NCBI RefSeq assembly: GCF_946887195.1
Contig: NZ_CAMPKE010000017.1
Span: 21,758-85,757, forward strand
Length of the DNA stretch: 64,000 bases
Origin: an uncultured Halomonas sp.
Lineage (GTDB): Bacteria; Pseudomonadota; Gammaproteobacteria; Pseudomonadales; Halomonadaceae
Direction: 5' to 3'
Under the pieces are notes generated by a model. That model had not been told where the DNA came from and ran no database searches. It saw only the letters and a list, made by a program, of their open reading frames with translations. The position numbers were made by a program, and so were the translations under genes. Positions within the stretch are counted from its first letter, which is position 1; the number at the start of each line of letters is the position of its first letter. Below are positions 17,790 through 32,371 of the stretch, piece by piece.

Positions 17790-17888
17790 GGCGACTCCTG
17801 AGGAAGAGGCTCTCTTCGAGCCTACGCCATCGTTATGCCGGCTGCATGACGGATATGCCTGGACGGCTGAGGTGCAATGATTTTCTGT

Positions 17889-17917
17889 TTGACGTATAAC
17901 GCGAGGCATAATAGAAT
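17889..17917 (+). promoter_or_regulatory. Promoter of the higBA pair
   Basis: TTGACG (17889-17894) and TAGAAT (17912-17917) are spaced by 17 bases, a good sigma-70 promoter. It ends 6 bases before the toxin ATG, so the leader is very short or absent. Confidence 0.6.
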
Positions 17918-17923
17918 TCGACA

Positions 17924-18205
17924 ATGATCGAGTCATTCGCCTGCAAGCACACCCGGCAACTGTTCATTGGCGCAGCCTGTCCACAGCGATTCAGAGCCAT
18001 ACAGCACCAGGCCGAACGCAAGCTGCAACTGATCGATTCGGCAGCGACCCTGGATTTTCTGCGATCTCCGCCGGGCAATCGCCTCGAGATATTGAAAGGT
18101 GGCAGGCAGGGTCAGTACAGCATTCGTATCAATGACCGATGGCGGATCTGCTTTCGATTCGAGAGCGGTGCGGCACTCGATGTCGAGATCGTCGACTATC
18201 ATTGA
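17924..18205 (+). CDS. higB: HigB/RelE-type toxin of a type II toxin-antitoxin pair
   Basis: A 93-residue basic protein. Conserved points are AERKLQLIDSAATLDFLRSPPGNRLEILKGG, written here in parts, and the closing YSIRINDRWRICFRF plus VEIVDYH, typical of HigB and RelE mRNA interferases that cut messages at the ribosome. The toxin gene comes first, as in HigBA and unlike most RelBE pairs, and the antitoxin gene starts 18 bases later. It lies in the accessory insert upstream of dapB. Residues R, R and the terminal H/D are consistent with an active toxin. Confidence 0.9.
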   Translation: MIESFACKHTRQLFIGAACPQRFRAIQHQAERKLQLIDSAATLDFLRSPPGNRLEILKGGRQGQYSIRINDRWRICFRFESGAALDVEIVDYH

Positions 18206-18223
18206 TTCTCGGGAGGAAACGCT

Positions 18224-18523
18224 ATGATCAACAATGGGTTGCGGCCCATCCATCCAGGTGAAGTTCTACGCGAGGACTATCTGAAGCCGCTGGGTATGAG
18301 CGTCAATGGCTTGGCGCGTGAGTTGCGAGTTCCCACTACGCGATTGCACGAGATCGTCAAGGAGCGTCGCTCGGTCACCGCTGACACCGCTTTGCGCCTG
18401 GCGCGTTATTTTGGCGGTGATGCCCAGTCCTGGCTGAATTTGCAGTCGACGTTCGATCTGAAGGCAGTTGAGTTGGATCATGGCGGCGAAATCAAGCGCG
18501 ACGTGTCACCGCGAGCCGCATAG
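18224..18523 (+). CDS. higA: HigA-type antitoxin (XRE helix-turn-helix)
   Basis: A 99-residue protein starting MINNGLRPIHPGEVLRED, the hallmark VapI/HigA opening. The helix-turn-helix (NGLARELRVPTTRLHEIVKE) spans residues 29-48, and LARYFGGDAQSWLNLQ follows. It binds and neutralises HigB and should repress the shared promoter. GGGAGGAAACGCT gives its ribosome site. The C-terminal tail (GGEIKRDVSPRAA) is unlike the core and is probably flexible. Confidence 0.92.
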   Translation: MINNGLRPIHPGEVLREDYLKPLGMSVNGLARELRVPTTRLHEIVKERRSVTADTALRLARYFGGDAQSWLNLQSTFDLKAVELDHGGEIKRDVSPRAA

Positions 18524-18548
18524 CCGGTAACGATTGGCCGCGCTTTGA

Positions 18549-19409
<861 letters not shown>

Positions 19410-19476
19410 CCCGGTTACGCCAATTCCTGTACAATCCGACAAATTTTGCCGAGCTTCGGTAATCAGCAGGGCCATA

Positions 19477-19572
19477 GTGTGCCGAGTGAATGACGACAAG
19501 CGGGATGAAACCGGTATTTATCGGGTTCGTCCCGCTTTTTTACGACTTGGGGGAGGACGTTGCATTGAATAG
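19477..19572 (+). CDS. Candidate carA leader peptide (31 codons)
   Basis: A short frame begins GTG at 19477 with CAGGG five bases before. It has 31 codons, six of them Arg (codons 3, 9, 16, 18, 23, 28), and passes through the terminator stem at 19498-19537. It stops at TAG 19570, overlapping the carA start at 19565. An Arg-rich leader whose translation covers a terminator and couples into carA would fit attenuation by arginine; CarAB feeds arginine and pyrimidines. This is inference from layout. Confidence 0.45.
   Translation: MCRVNDDKRDETGIYRVRPAFLRLGGGRCIE
19498..19541 (+). terminator. Terminator/attenuator between dapB and carA
   Basis: AAGCGGGA pairs with TCCCGCTT around an inner hairpin (AACC/GGTT region) and is followed by six T ending at 19541, 23 bases before carA. 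Its place inside a leader reading frame suggests attenuation rather than a plain stop. Confidence 0.75.
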
Positions 19573-20710
19573 ACCCGCGATACTGGCCTTGGAAGATGGC
19601 AGCGTATTTTACGGTAGCGCCATCGGTGCCGATGGGCAGACCAGCGGCGAGGTGGTGTTCAATACCGCCATGACCGGCTATCAGGAAATTCTCACCGATC
19701 CCTCATACACCCGCCAGATCGTCACACTGACTTACCCCCACATCGGCAATACCGGCGTCAATGCCGAGGATGTCGAATCCGAGCGCATCCGCGCAGCCGG
19801 TCTGGTGATTCGCGATCTACCCCTGCTGGCCAGCAGTTTTCGCAGCGAGCAATCGCTGGACGAGTATCTGAAGAGCCAGAACGTGCTGGGCATCGCCGAT
19901 ATCGATACCCGCCGCCTGACGCGCATCCTACGCGACAAGGGCGCGCAGAATGGCGCGATTCTCGCCGGGTCGGATGCCGAGGGCGATGATGCCGTCGAGC
20001 GCGCACTGGCGGCGGCCAAGGCGTTTCCTGGCCTCAAGGGCATGGATCTGGCCAAGGAAGTCTCCTGCAAGAGCGCTTATGAATGGAGCGATGGCGAGTG
20101 GGCGCTGGGTGTCGGCTACGCCGACAGCGCCGCGCAGGAACGGCCCTATCATGTCGTCGCTTACGATTATGGCGTCAAGTTCAACATCCTGCGCATGCTG
20201 GCCTCGCGCGGCTGCCGGCTGACCGTGGTGCCGGCGCAGACGCCGGCCAGCGAGGTCATGGCGATGCAGCCGGATGGGATATTCCTGGCCAACGGCCCGG
20301 GCGACCCGGAGCCCTGCGACTACGCGATTGGCGCGATCCGCGAGATTCTCGAAACCGATACACCGCTGTTCGGCATCTGCCTGGGTCATCAGCTGCTGGC
20401 GCTGGCTTCCGGCGGTAAGACCGTGAAGATGAACCATGGCCATCACGGTGCCAACCATCCGGTGCAGGATCTCGACAGCGGCCAGGTGATGATCACCAGC
20501 CAGAATCACGGCTTCGCCGCCGACGAGACCAGCCTACCGGCGACCTTACGCGCCACGCACCGTTCGCTGTTCGATGGCACGCTGCAGGGTATCGAGCGCA
20601 CCGATCGCCCGGCGTTCAGCTTCCAGGGGCATCCCGAGGCGAGCCCGGGGCCGCGCGACGTAGCGCCGCTGTTCGATCGCTTTGTCGCCATGATGCGCGA
20701 ACGCCGCTAG
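19565..20710 (+). CDS. carA: CarA, carbamoyl-phosphate synthase small (glutaminase) subunit
   Basis: TTG at 19565 is taken as start: GGGAGG ends 8 bases upstream and the product then begins [13 protein letters not shown], the family N-terminus, giving 381 residues against 382 in E. coli. An ATG at 19490 in the same frame would add 25 residues through the terminator and is unlikely. The class I glutaminase is C-terminal: [16 protein letters not shown] with the nucleophile Cys, and the His-Glu pair near [10 protein letters not shown]. It supplies ammonia to CarB for carbamoyl phosphate. Confidence 0.95.
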   Translation: MNRPAILALEDGSVFYGSAIGADGQTSGEVVFNTAMTGYQEILTDPSYTRQIVTLTYPHIGNTGVNAEDVESERIRAAGLVIRDLPLLASSFRSEQSLDEYLKSQNVLGIADIDTRRLTRILRDKGAQNGAILAGSDAEGDDAVERALAAAKAFPGLKGMDLAKEVSCKSAYEWSDGEWALGVGYADSAAQERPYHVVAYDYGVKFNILRMLASRGCRLTVVPAQTPASEVMAMQPDGIFLANGPGDPEPCDYAIGAIREILETDTPLFGICLGHQLLALASGGKTVKMNHGHHGANHPVQDLDSGQVMITSQNHGFAADETSLPATLRATHRSLFDGTLQGIERTDRPAFSFQGHPEASPGPRDVAPLFDRFVAMMRERR

Positions 20711-20783
20711 GCGTCGTGCGGCGCCGATTGGCGCCGAGCCTCGTTTCTCGAATTGTCATTGGTCTTTTTTTGCGGGAGCCGTC

Positions 20784-24010
<3,227 letters not shown>

Positions 24011-24014
<4 letters not shown>

Positions 24015-24487
24015 ACAAGGTCCCGATGACCGTTTTAGGCGAGCAGCGCCTGCGCGATGAGCTCAAGCAGCTCAAGGGTGTGGAGCGTCCTCGGGTGATC
24101 AACGCCATCGCCGAAGCGCGCGAGCATGGCGATCTCAAGGAGAACGCCGAGTATCATGCGGCGCGTGAGCAGCAGGGGTTCATCGAAGGGCGCATCCAGG
24201 AGATCGAATCCAAGCTATCGGCGGCGCAGGTGATCGATGTCACCAAGATGCCGCAGACCGGCAAGGTGATCTTCGGCGTGACCGTGGGCCTGCTCAATCT
24301 CGACAGCGACGAGGAAGTGCGTTACCAGATCGTCGGCGAGGACGAGGCCGACATCAAGGTGGGCAAGATATCGGTGACCTCGCCGATCGCCCGCGCGTTG
24401 ATCGGCAAGGAAGAGGGTGATGTGGTGGTGGTCAGGACACCCGGCGGCGAAGTCGAGTACGAAGTCAGCGACGTGGAGTATCTCTGA
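24011..24487 (+). CDS. greA: GreA, transcript cleavage factor
   Basis: A 158-residue protein. The N-terminal coiled coil carries the tip acids in [18 protein letters not shown], and the C-terminal FKBP-like domain includes [20 protein letters not shown] and [21 protein letters not shown]. It enters the RNA polymerase secondary channel and rescues stalled complexes. It overlaps the carB stop by 4 bases; carAB-greA is a known arrangement in pseudomonads. Confidence 0.98.
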
Positions 24488-24540
24488 GCTAGAAGCTGTA
24501 AGCTTCCAACCGCGAAGCGGCGCTCTTCCGGCTTACGGCC

Positions 24541-24867
24541 CTAGTGCCGTCCGTGGTGGTTCTCGAAGCGCTTGATATTGGAGAGCTTGGGGTTGGCCTG
24601 GGGATTGTTGCGATAGAGCAGCGCCATCTTGCCGATGACCTGGACCACCTCGGCTCGCGAGCTGGTGGCCAGTTCTTCCACGGCCTGACGGCGCGTGTCG
24701 CGCTCGCCGACCGCGATCTTGACCTTGATCAGTTCATGATCGGCCAGGGCGCGCTCGAGCTCCGCCATGACGCCTTCGGAGAGGCCGTTTTCCGCGACCG
24801 TGACGACCGGGTTCAAGTGGTGGCCGATGCTACGGAATGCTTTCTTTTGTGCCTGTGACAAGCTCAT
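24541..24867 (-). CDS. yhbY: YhbY, ribosome-associated CRM-domain protein
   Basis: A 108-residue protein that starts MSLSQAQKKAFRSIGHHLNP. The CRM core has VTVAENGLSEGVMAELERAL, the GxxG-like turn and LIKVKIAVGERDTRRQAVEEL, ending GKMALLYRNNP. YhbY associates with 50S precursors. The start at 24867 fits the family, but its ribosome site is weak; an ATG at 24894 would add nine residues and cannot be excluded. It is divergent from rlmE and convergent with greA. Confidence 0.93.
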   Translation of the reverse strand: MSLSQAQKKAFRSIGHHLNPVVTVAENGLSEGVMAELERALADHELIKVKIAVGERDTRRQAVEELATSSRAEVVQVIGKMALLYRNNPQANPKLSNIKRFENHHGRH

Positions 24868-25036
24868 GGTATCGTGGCCTTCCCCGGTTGGCATGTCTTC
24901 GTTCTGGCTGCGATGATTCGATCATTGCGGCGATTGAGCGCGCCATGGTACGGCGAAAGCCGTGCTTTGCAAAGCGTCGCTTCCCATCATTTCCAACGAC
25001 CGGCGGTGAGCTGCCCTCAACGACTCAGGTGACGCC

Positions 25037-25666
25037 GTGGCCCGATCCTCGCCCAGCAAGAGTAGCGCCGGCTGGCTCAAGGAGCATTTCGATGATCGCT
25101 ATGTAAAGCGCTCCTGGCAGGAGGGCTATCGCTCGCGTGCCAGCTACAAATTGCTCGAGATCGATGCCAAGGACCGGTTGTTCAAACCCGGCATGACGGT
25201 AATCGACTTGGGAGCCGCGCCGGGCGGCTGGAGTCAGATCGCCGCCGAGAAGGTCGGCCCCGAGGGCGTGGTGATCGCATCGGACATCCTCGAAATGGAT
25301 GCGCTGGCCGGGGTCGATTTCATCCACGGCGATTTTACCGAGGACGACGTTCTGGCCGCCATCATGCAAGTGCTCGATGGGCGGCCGGTGGATTTGATCG
25401 TCTCGGACATGGCGCCCAACATGAGCGGGATGGCGGCGATCGACCAGCCCCAGGCGATGTACCTGGTCGAGCTGGCACTGGAGCTCGCGCGTGAAACCCT
25501 ATCGCCCGGGGGGCGGTTCCTGGCCAAGGTATTCCAGGGCGAAGGGTTCGACGATTATCTCAAGGAGCTGCGTGGCAGCTTCGCGAAGGTGGTGACTCGC
25601 AAGCCGGAAGCCTCGCGTGCTCGCTCGCGCGAAGTCTATCTGCTGGCGGAAGGATTCAAGGGCTGA
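25037..25666 (+). CDS. rlmE: RlmE (FtsJ/RrmJ), 23S rRNA Um2552 2'-O-methyltransferase
   Basis: A 209-residue enzyme starting with GTG, with CAGGTGA upstream. The SAM motif is [15 protein letters not shown] at about 55-69. The catalytic K-D-K-E set is represented by Lys in RASYKLLE, Asp in [11 protein letters not shown], Lys in [10 protein letters not shown] and Glu in [11 protein letters not shown]. It methylates U2552 in 23S rRNA, completing 50S maturation. ftsH follows, the classic rlmE-ftsH heat-shock pair, though no sigma-32 promoter was seen. Confidence 0.97.
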   Translation: MARSSPSKSSAGWLKEHFDDRYVKRSWQEGYRSRASYKLLEIDAKDRLFKPGMTVIDLGAAPGGWSQIAAEKVGPEGVVIASDILEMDALAGVDFIHGDFTEDDVLAAIMQVLDGRPVDLIVSDMAPNMSGMAAIDQPQAMYLVELALELARETLSPGGRFLAKVFQGEGFDDYLKELRGSFAKVVTRKPEASRARSREVYLLAEGFKG

Positions 25667-25756
25667 GCTTGCAACTGTGGTTGAACACCCCCATGTGATG
25701 TAGTGTCCAATCATGGGCAAGCTTGGCAGACAGATTCATGCAATGAGGGTACTCCC

Positions 25757-27742
<1,986 letters not shown>

Positions 27743-27758
27743 TTCGAACAATGCATGC

Positions 27759-27786
27759 CGCCAGGCGTCCCATGGGACGCCTGGCG
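27759..27786 (+). terminator. Perfect 28-base palindrome between ftsH and folP
   Basis: The 14-base arms (CGCCAGGCGTCCCA and its exact complement) meet with no spacer. As RNA it forms a 12-bp hairpin with a CATG loop. No T run follows, so it may act as a stability element or a protein-binding palindrome as much as a terminator. Confidence 0.55.
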
Positions 27787-27835
27787 TGTTATGGAGCGCA
27801 CGTGGGCGTGGCTCCTTGCCAGACGGGTTAACGTA

Positions 27836-28699
27836 ATGAAAGCACCCTTGTCGGGCACTGTGTTGCAGTGCGGGCGGCATCGCCTCGATCTCACCTATCC
27901 TCGTGTCATGGGGATTCTCAACGTCACTCCCGATTCCTTCTCCGATGGCGGTCAGCATGCGCTCATCGACGATGCGGTGCGCCATGCCGAGGCCATGCTG
28001 GCCGAGGGTGCCGCGATTATCGATATCGGCGGCGAATCGACCCGGCCGGGCGCCGCGCCGGTACCGGTACAGCAGGAGCTGGATCGTGTCGTGCCGGTGG
28101 TGGAGCGATTGGTTCGCGAGCTCGATGCCCTGGTGTCGGTGGATACCAGTTCGCCGGACGTGATCCGAGAAGCCGCCGCCCAGGGCGCGGGGCTGATCAA
28201 CGACGTGCGCTCCTTGCGCCTCCCCGGTGCGCTGGAAGCGGCGGCTAGCAGCGGCTTGCCAATCTGCCTCATGCATATGCTCGGCGAGCCGGCCGACATG
28301 CAGCGCGCGCCCCACTATGATGAGCCGGTGGAGCGGGCGGTGGCGGCTTTTCTCGAAGAGTGTATCGCTACCTGCGAAGCCGCCGGTATCCGTCGTGAAC
28401 GGCTGATTCTCGATCCTGGCTTCGGCTTCGCCAAAACGGTCGAACATAATCTACGCTTGCTCAATCGCATGGATGAACTGGCGGCTCTTGGCCTGCCGTT
28501 ATTAGCCGGCATGTCGCGCAAGAGCATGATCGGCAAGGTGCTCGAGCGGCCGGTGGAGGAGCGTCTGCCGGGCGGCCTAGCCTTAGCGACGTTGGCTGTC
28601 GAGCGTGGCGCTCGTCTGCTACGCGTTCACGATGTAGGCCCTTGCGTGGACGCGGTAAACATGACCTGGGCCGTGCTACAGGAAGGCACTGACACATGA
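27836..28699 (+). CDS. folP: FolP, dihydropteroate synthase
   Basis: A 287-residue enzyme. The start at 27836 ([15 protein letters not shown]) is the family-like N-terminus; longer frames run into the palindrome. Motifs are [18 protein letters not shown] (pterin phosphate loop), [14 protein letters not shown] and [16 protein letters not shown]. It joins dihydropterin pyrophosphate with p-aminobenzoate, the step blocked by sulfonamides. Overlap with glmM (ATGA) indicates co-translation. The ribosome site is weak. Confidence 0.96.
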   Translation: MKAPLSGTVLQCGRHRLDLTYPRVMGILNVTPDSFSDGGQHALIDDAVRHAEAMLAEGAAIIDIGGESTRPGAAPVPVQQELDRVVPVVERLVRELDALVSVDTSSPDVIREAAAQGAGLINDVRSLRLPGALEAAASSGLPICLMHMLGEPADMQRAPHYDEPVERAVAAFLEECIATCEAAGIRRERLILDPGFGFAKTVEHNLRLLNRMDELAALGLPLLAGMSRKSMIGKVLERPVEERLPGGLALATLAVERGARLLRVHDVGPCVDAVNMTWAVLQEGTDT

Positions 28700-30045
28700 C
28701 TCGACGCTACTTTGGTACCGACGGAATTCGCGGCACCGTCGGCGAATACCCCATTACCGCCGATTTCATGCTCAAGCTGGGCTGGGCAATGGGCCGCGTA
28801 CTCGATAAACAGCGTGGCCGCGCCAAGGTGTTGATTGGCAAGGACACGCGCATTTCCGGCTATATGTTCGAGTCGGCGTTGGAGGCGGGTCTGTCGGCTG
28901 CAGGAGTGGACGTTTCCTTGCTCGGGCCAATGCCGACGCCGGGTATCGCCTACCTGACCCGCACGTTCCGCGCCGATGCCGGCATCGTCATCTCCGCCTC
29001 GCACAATCCATTTCAGGACAACGGCATCAAGTTCTTCTCGGCGGAGGGCACCAAGCTGCCCGATGCGCTCGAGGCGCGTATCGAAGAGGAGCTCGAGAAG
29101 CCGCTGGAGACGGTGGCTGCCGATCGCCTGGGCAAGGCGGTGCGCATCAGCGACGCCGCCGGCCGTTATATCGAATTCTGCAAGTCGACGGTGCCGCACC
29201 GCCTGACCCTGCATGGGCTGAAAATCGTGCTCGATTGCGCGCATGGCGCTACCTACCATATTGCCCCCAGCGTATTTCGCGAGCTAGGCGCCCAGGTCAG
29301 CCTGGTAGGGGTCGATCCCGACGGCATGAATATCAATCAGCAGGTGGGCTCCACGTACCCGGCCTCGCTGCGTGCGGCGGTGATCGAGCGTGGTGCCGAT
29401 CTGGGCGTGGCCTTCGACGGTGACGGCGACCGAGTGGTATTGGTCGACGCCGATGGCCGCGAGATCGACGGTGACGACATTCTCTACCTAATCGCGCGCG
29501 ATCGTCACGAGCGCGGCGAGCTCGGTGGCGGCGTGGTCGGTACGCTGATGAGCAATTTCGGCCTGGCCGCCGCTCTGGAGGCGCTCGATGTACCCTTCGA
29601 GCGCGCCAAGGTGGGCGATCGTTACGTGATGGAACGCTTGGCAGCCAACGGCTGGCAGCTAGGCGGTGAATCCTCGGGGCATATCGTCTGCGGTCATGTG
29701 CAGACGACCGGTGACGGTATCGTCTCGGCATTGCAGGTATTGGCGATCATGGCCAGCCGCAACCAACCGATTGCCGCATTGCTCGATGGCTTCGAGAAAG
29801 CGCCTCAGGCGCTGGTCAACGTGCGGCTGACGCCGGGCACCGACAAGCAGGCGCTGCTTGAAAGCGAGGTGCTGCGCCAGTCGGTGGCCTCGGTCGAGGC
29901 CGAGCTTGGCGACGAAGGTCGCGTGCTGCTGCGACCGTCGGGCACCGAGCCGCTGATTCGGGTAATGGTCGAGGGTCGGCCACGCTTCGATGTCGCCGCC
30001 TTGGCGCGACGGATCGCCGCCGACGTCGAGACGTTGATGGACTAA
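28696..30045 (+). CDS. glmM: GlmM, phosphoglucosamine mutase
   Basis: A 449-residue phosphohexomutase. The phosphoserine loop is [15 protein letters not shown] at about 98, the metal loop is [10 protein letters not shown] at about 240, the sugar-binding loop is [10 protein letters not shown] at about 325, and the phosphate-binding loop is [17 protein letters not shown] near 415. It converts glucosamine-6-phosphate to glucosamine-1-phosphate for peptidoglycan and lipopolysaccharide. It overlaps folP by 4 bases, the standard ftsH-folP-glmM order. Confidence 0.98.
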   Translation: MTRRYFGTDGIRGTVGEYPITADFMLKLGWAMGRVLDKQRGRAKVLIGKDTRISGYMFESALEAGLSAAGVDVSLLGPMPTPGIAYLTRTFRADAGIVISASHNPFQDNGIKFFSAEGTKLPDALEARIEEELEKPLETVAADRLGKAVRISDAAGRYIEFCKSTVPHRLTLHGLKIVLDCAHGATYHIAPSVFRELGAQVSLVGVDPDGMNINQQVGSTYPASLRAAVIERGADLGVAFDGDGDRVVLVDADGREIDGDDILYLIARDRHERGELGGGVVGTLMSNFGLAAALEALDVPFERAKVGDRYVMERLAANGWQLGGESSGHIVCGHVQTTGDGIVSALQVLAIMASRNQPIAALLDGFEKAPQALVNVRLTPGTDKQALLESEVLRQSVASVEAELGDEGRVLLRPSGTEPLIRVMVEGRPRFDVAALARRIAADVETLMD

Positions 30046-30189
30046 GCGAATCGATAGCCGATTTCGAACGAGTTTCCTTGCCACGACCGATCGAGCCGTC
30101 TATTCCTTGCGTCTCACGGTGGGATCTCGGTTGTCTTGATCGCGTGGCTCCTATACCATTTTGCACCACTTCGAGAAAGGGGAGTGTTC

Positions 30190-30939
30190 ATGCGCATGCC
30201 GCTGATCGCCGGTAATTGGAAGATGAACGGGACGCTGGCACTGGTCGAGCGTTTCGGTCGGGCCTTCGCCGACGCGAAATTGGCGCCATCGGTGGAAGTG
30301 GCGTTGATTCCCCCGGTGCCTTATCTGGCCGCTGCCCAGGATGCCTTGGGTACGACACCGGTAGCGCTGGGGGCGCAGACGCTCAACCCTGAGCCTGCGG
30401 GAGCCTACACCGGTGAAGTGAGCGGTGCGATGCTGGCCGAGCTCGGCGTGCGCTATGTGCTGGTCGGGCATAGCGAACGGCGTTCGCTGTATCATGAGGA
30501 CGATGCGGGTGCACTGGCTCGCGTGCGTGCGGCGCTAGGCGCCGGGCTGACACCGATCCTGTGTGTCGGTGAGACGCTTGATGAGCATGAGGCCGGTCAT
30601 AGTGAGGCCGTCGTGCTGCGTCAGGTCGAGGCCGTATTCGATAGTCTGGAAAGCGATGCCTTTCGACGTATCGTGATTGCTTATGAACCGGTCTGGGCAA
30701 TTGGTACCGGTCGCACGGCCACGCCGGCGCAGGCTCAGGCGGTGCATGCGGTGATTCGCGCCCGGCTTGCCGATTACGATGCCGATTCGGCCGCCACGCT
30801 GCGCTTGCTTTATGGCGGTAGCATGAAGGCCGATAATGCCGCCGAATTGCTTGCCCAGCCGGATATCGACGGCGGCCTGGTGGGCGGTGCTTCGCTCAAG
30901 GTCGACGATTTTTTAGCCATTTGCCAGTCAGCAGGTTGA
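30190..30939 (+). CDS. tpiA: TpiA, triose-phosphate isomerase
   Basis: A 249-residue TIM barrel. The start at 30190 (MRMPLIAGNWKMNG) has GGGGAG upstream and the family N-terminus. Catalytic points are Lys in GNWKMNG, His in VLVGHSERR and Glu in VIAYEPVWAIGTG; the phosphate loop is LLYGGSMKADNAAEL. It interconverts dihydroxyacetone phosphate and glyceraldehyde-3-phosphate. secG begins 4 bases after its stop, so they share a message. Confidence 0.98.
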   Translation: MRMPLIAGNWKMNGTLALVERFGRAFADAKLAPSVEVALIPPVPYLAAAQDALGTTPVALGAQTLNPEPAGAYTGEVSGAMLAELGVRYVLVGHSERRSLYHEDDAGALARVRAALGAGLTPILCVGETLDEHEAGHSEAVVLRQVEAVFDSLESDAFRRIVIAYEPVWAIGTGRTATPAQAQAVHAVIRARLADYDADSAATLRLLYGGSMKADNAAELLAQPDIDGGLVGGASLKVDDFLAICQSAG

Positions 30940-30943
30940 TACC

Positions 30944-31303
30944 ATGCAAGTTGCCATTCTCATGATCCACGTGGCGATCGCCATCGCCCTGGTGGTTCTC
31001 GTTCTGTTGCAGCAAGGTAAAGGCGCCGAGGCCGGCGCGGCTTTCGGCGGAGGATCTTCGCAGACCGTATTCGGTTCGCGGGGAAGCGGCGGCTTTCTGG
31101 CCAAGCTGACGGGCGCCCTGGCGGCGGCTTTCTTCGCCACCTCGTTGGCGCTCGCCTATTTCGCCACCCAGGCCGGTGAGATACCGGATGCTGGCATTCC
31201 CGATGCACGGGTGATCGAGCAGCAGCAATCGGTGCCGACGCTTGACGAAGGTGCGGGTAACATGGATAATACTGCGCCAGTGCTAGAGGATAGCGGAGAG
31301 TGA
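30944..31303 (+). CDS. secG: SecG, protein translocase subunit
   Basis: A 119-residue membrane protein with two hydrophobic helices (about 3-22 and 51-70) and the conserved QQGKGAEAGAAFGGGSSQTV and FGSRGSGGFLAKLTG between them. The tail after residue 75 is acidic and hydrophilic, as in related species. It assists SecYE translocation. It starts 4 bases after tpiA. The tRNA pair follows 122 bases later. Confidence 0.95.
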   Translation: MQVAILMIHVAIAIALVVLVLLQQGKGAEAGAAFGGGSSQTVFGSRGSGGFLAKLTGALAAAFFATSLALAYFATQAGEIPDAGIPDARVIEQQQSVPTLDEGAGNMDNTAPVLEDSGE

Positions 31304-31424
31304 TCTCCACCCTTTTGCGGTAGTGCGAATATCCAGTAGCAAGCCGGGCAAGCTCAAGTTGCTGGTCCGGTCACGGGCAGAACAGACAGTACCAAACGAC
31401 TGGCTGGCATGCTCGCCCCCTGAT

Positions 31425-31511
31425 GCCGAAGTGGTGGAATTGGTAGACACGCTATCTTGAGGGGGTAGTGGCCTTATGGTCGTGGGGGTTCAAGTCCCCC
31501 CTTCGGCACCA
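31425..31511 (+). tRNA. tRNA-Leu (anticodon GAG)
   Basis: The 87-base gene has acceptor GCCGAAG with CTTCGGC, an encoded CCA, a long class II variable arm, and an anticodon loop TTGAGGG reading GAG for CUC/CUU. The T arm GGGGGTTCAAGTCCCCC is intact. The location between secG and rimP is the known place. Confidence 0.96.
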
Positions 31512-31636
31512 TCTGAATAAATGCCCGCGGGTAGATATTCAGCAGCAGTCTGCCAGGAACGGGCTTGCTGAGCAGTAATGGCGATACGGCCTTTCCCTGA
31601 GCGAGGGAAGCGCATTTCACGTATCGCGACCCATGA

Positions 31637-31713
<77 letters not shown>

Positions 31714-31727
31714 AGTTTCTTTGAAAG

Positions 31728-31752
31728 GCCCCTTCCATCGAAGGGGCTTTTT
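31728..31752 (+). terminator. Terminator after the tRNA pair
   Basis: GCCCCTTC pairs with GAAGGGGC across a 4-base loop and five T follow, 15 bases after tRNA-fMet. Confidence 0.9.
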
Positions 31753-31882
31753 GTTAGCGGCCCGATGTCGGCAACCCGCGCCTTGATGCAAATATTGTTG
31801 ACACTAACGCCAATCAGCCACCTAGCTTTCCTCTTTTCTCCCGGTCAGGTGCCTGATGCAACTGCTGTAGGAGCCTTCGTCT

Positions 31883-32344
31883 GTGGCAACCAAGGACGCT
31901 GTGCTGAACGCGCTTATCGAGCCGGTGGTAACGGCCATGGGTTTCGAACTCTGGGGCATCGAACGGATCGCCCAGGGCAAACACTCCCGAGTGGTGGTGT
32001 ATATCGATAGCGCCGATGGCATTACGGTCGATCATTGTGCTGATGTCAGCCGACAGATCAGCGGAGTTCTCGATGTCGAGGATCCGATTCCCGGTCAGTA
32101 CCAGCTCGAGGTTTCCTCTCCTGGCATGGACCGGCCACTATTCACCCTCGATCAGTTCGAGCGCTATCAGGGCAACATCGTGGCGCTGCGCCTGAACGTG
32201 CCTTTTAACGGCCGCCGCAAGTTCAAGGGCTTGCTGGCTGGCATCGAGAACGATGACGTATTGCTGCATCTCGATGGCGAGGAATATTGCTTTCCTATCG
32301 ATGGTATCGATCAGGCGCGGGTAGTTCCGCAGTTCGATGCATAA
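31883..32344 (+). CDS. rimP: RimP, 30S ribosome maturation factor
   Basis: A 153-residue protein starting with GTG, with TAGGAG upstream. The N-terminal domain has VVTAMGFELWGIERIAQGKHSRVVVYID (in blocks) and the VSRQISGVLDVEDPIPGQYQLEVSSPGMDRPL core, and the C-terminal Sm-like domain follows. It assists small-subunit assembly. It starts the rimP-nusA-infB-rbfA-truB unit after the tRNA terminator. Confidence 0.96.
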   Translation: MATKDAVLNALIEPVVTAMGFELWGIERIAQGKHSRVVVYIDSADGITVDHCADVSRQISGVLDVEDPIPGQYQLEVSSPGMDRPLFTLDQFERYQGNIVALRLNVPFNGRRKFKGLLAGIENDDVLLHLDGEEYCFPIDGIDQARVVPQFDA

Positions 32345-32371
32345 GAACTGGTTTTTTGGCGAGGCTAAGGC

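Noticed and set aside
19490..19564. N-terminal extension of CarA from ATG 19490
   Set aside because: It reads through the terminator stem and adds residues not in the family; TTG 19565 has the better ribosome site and exact family length.
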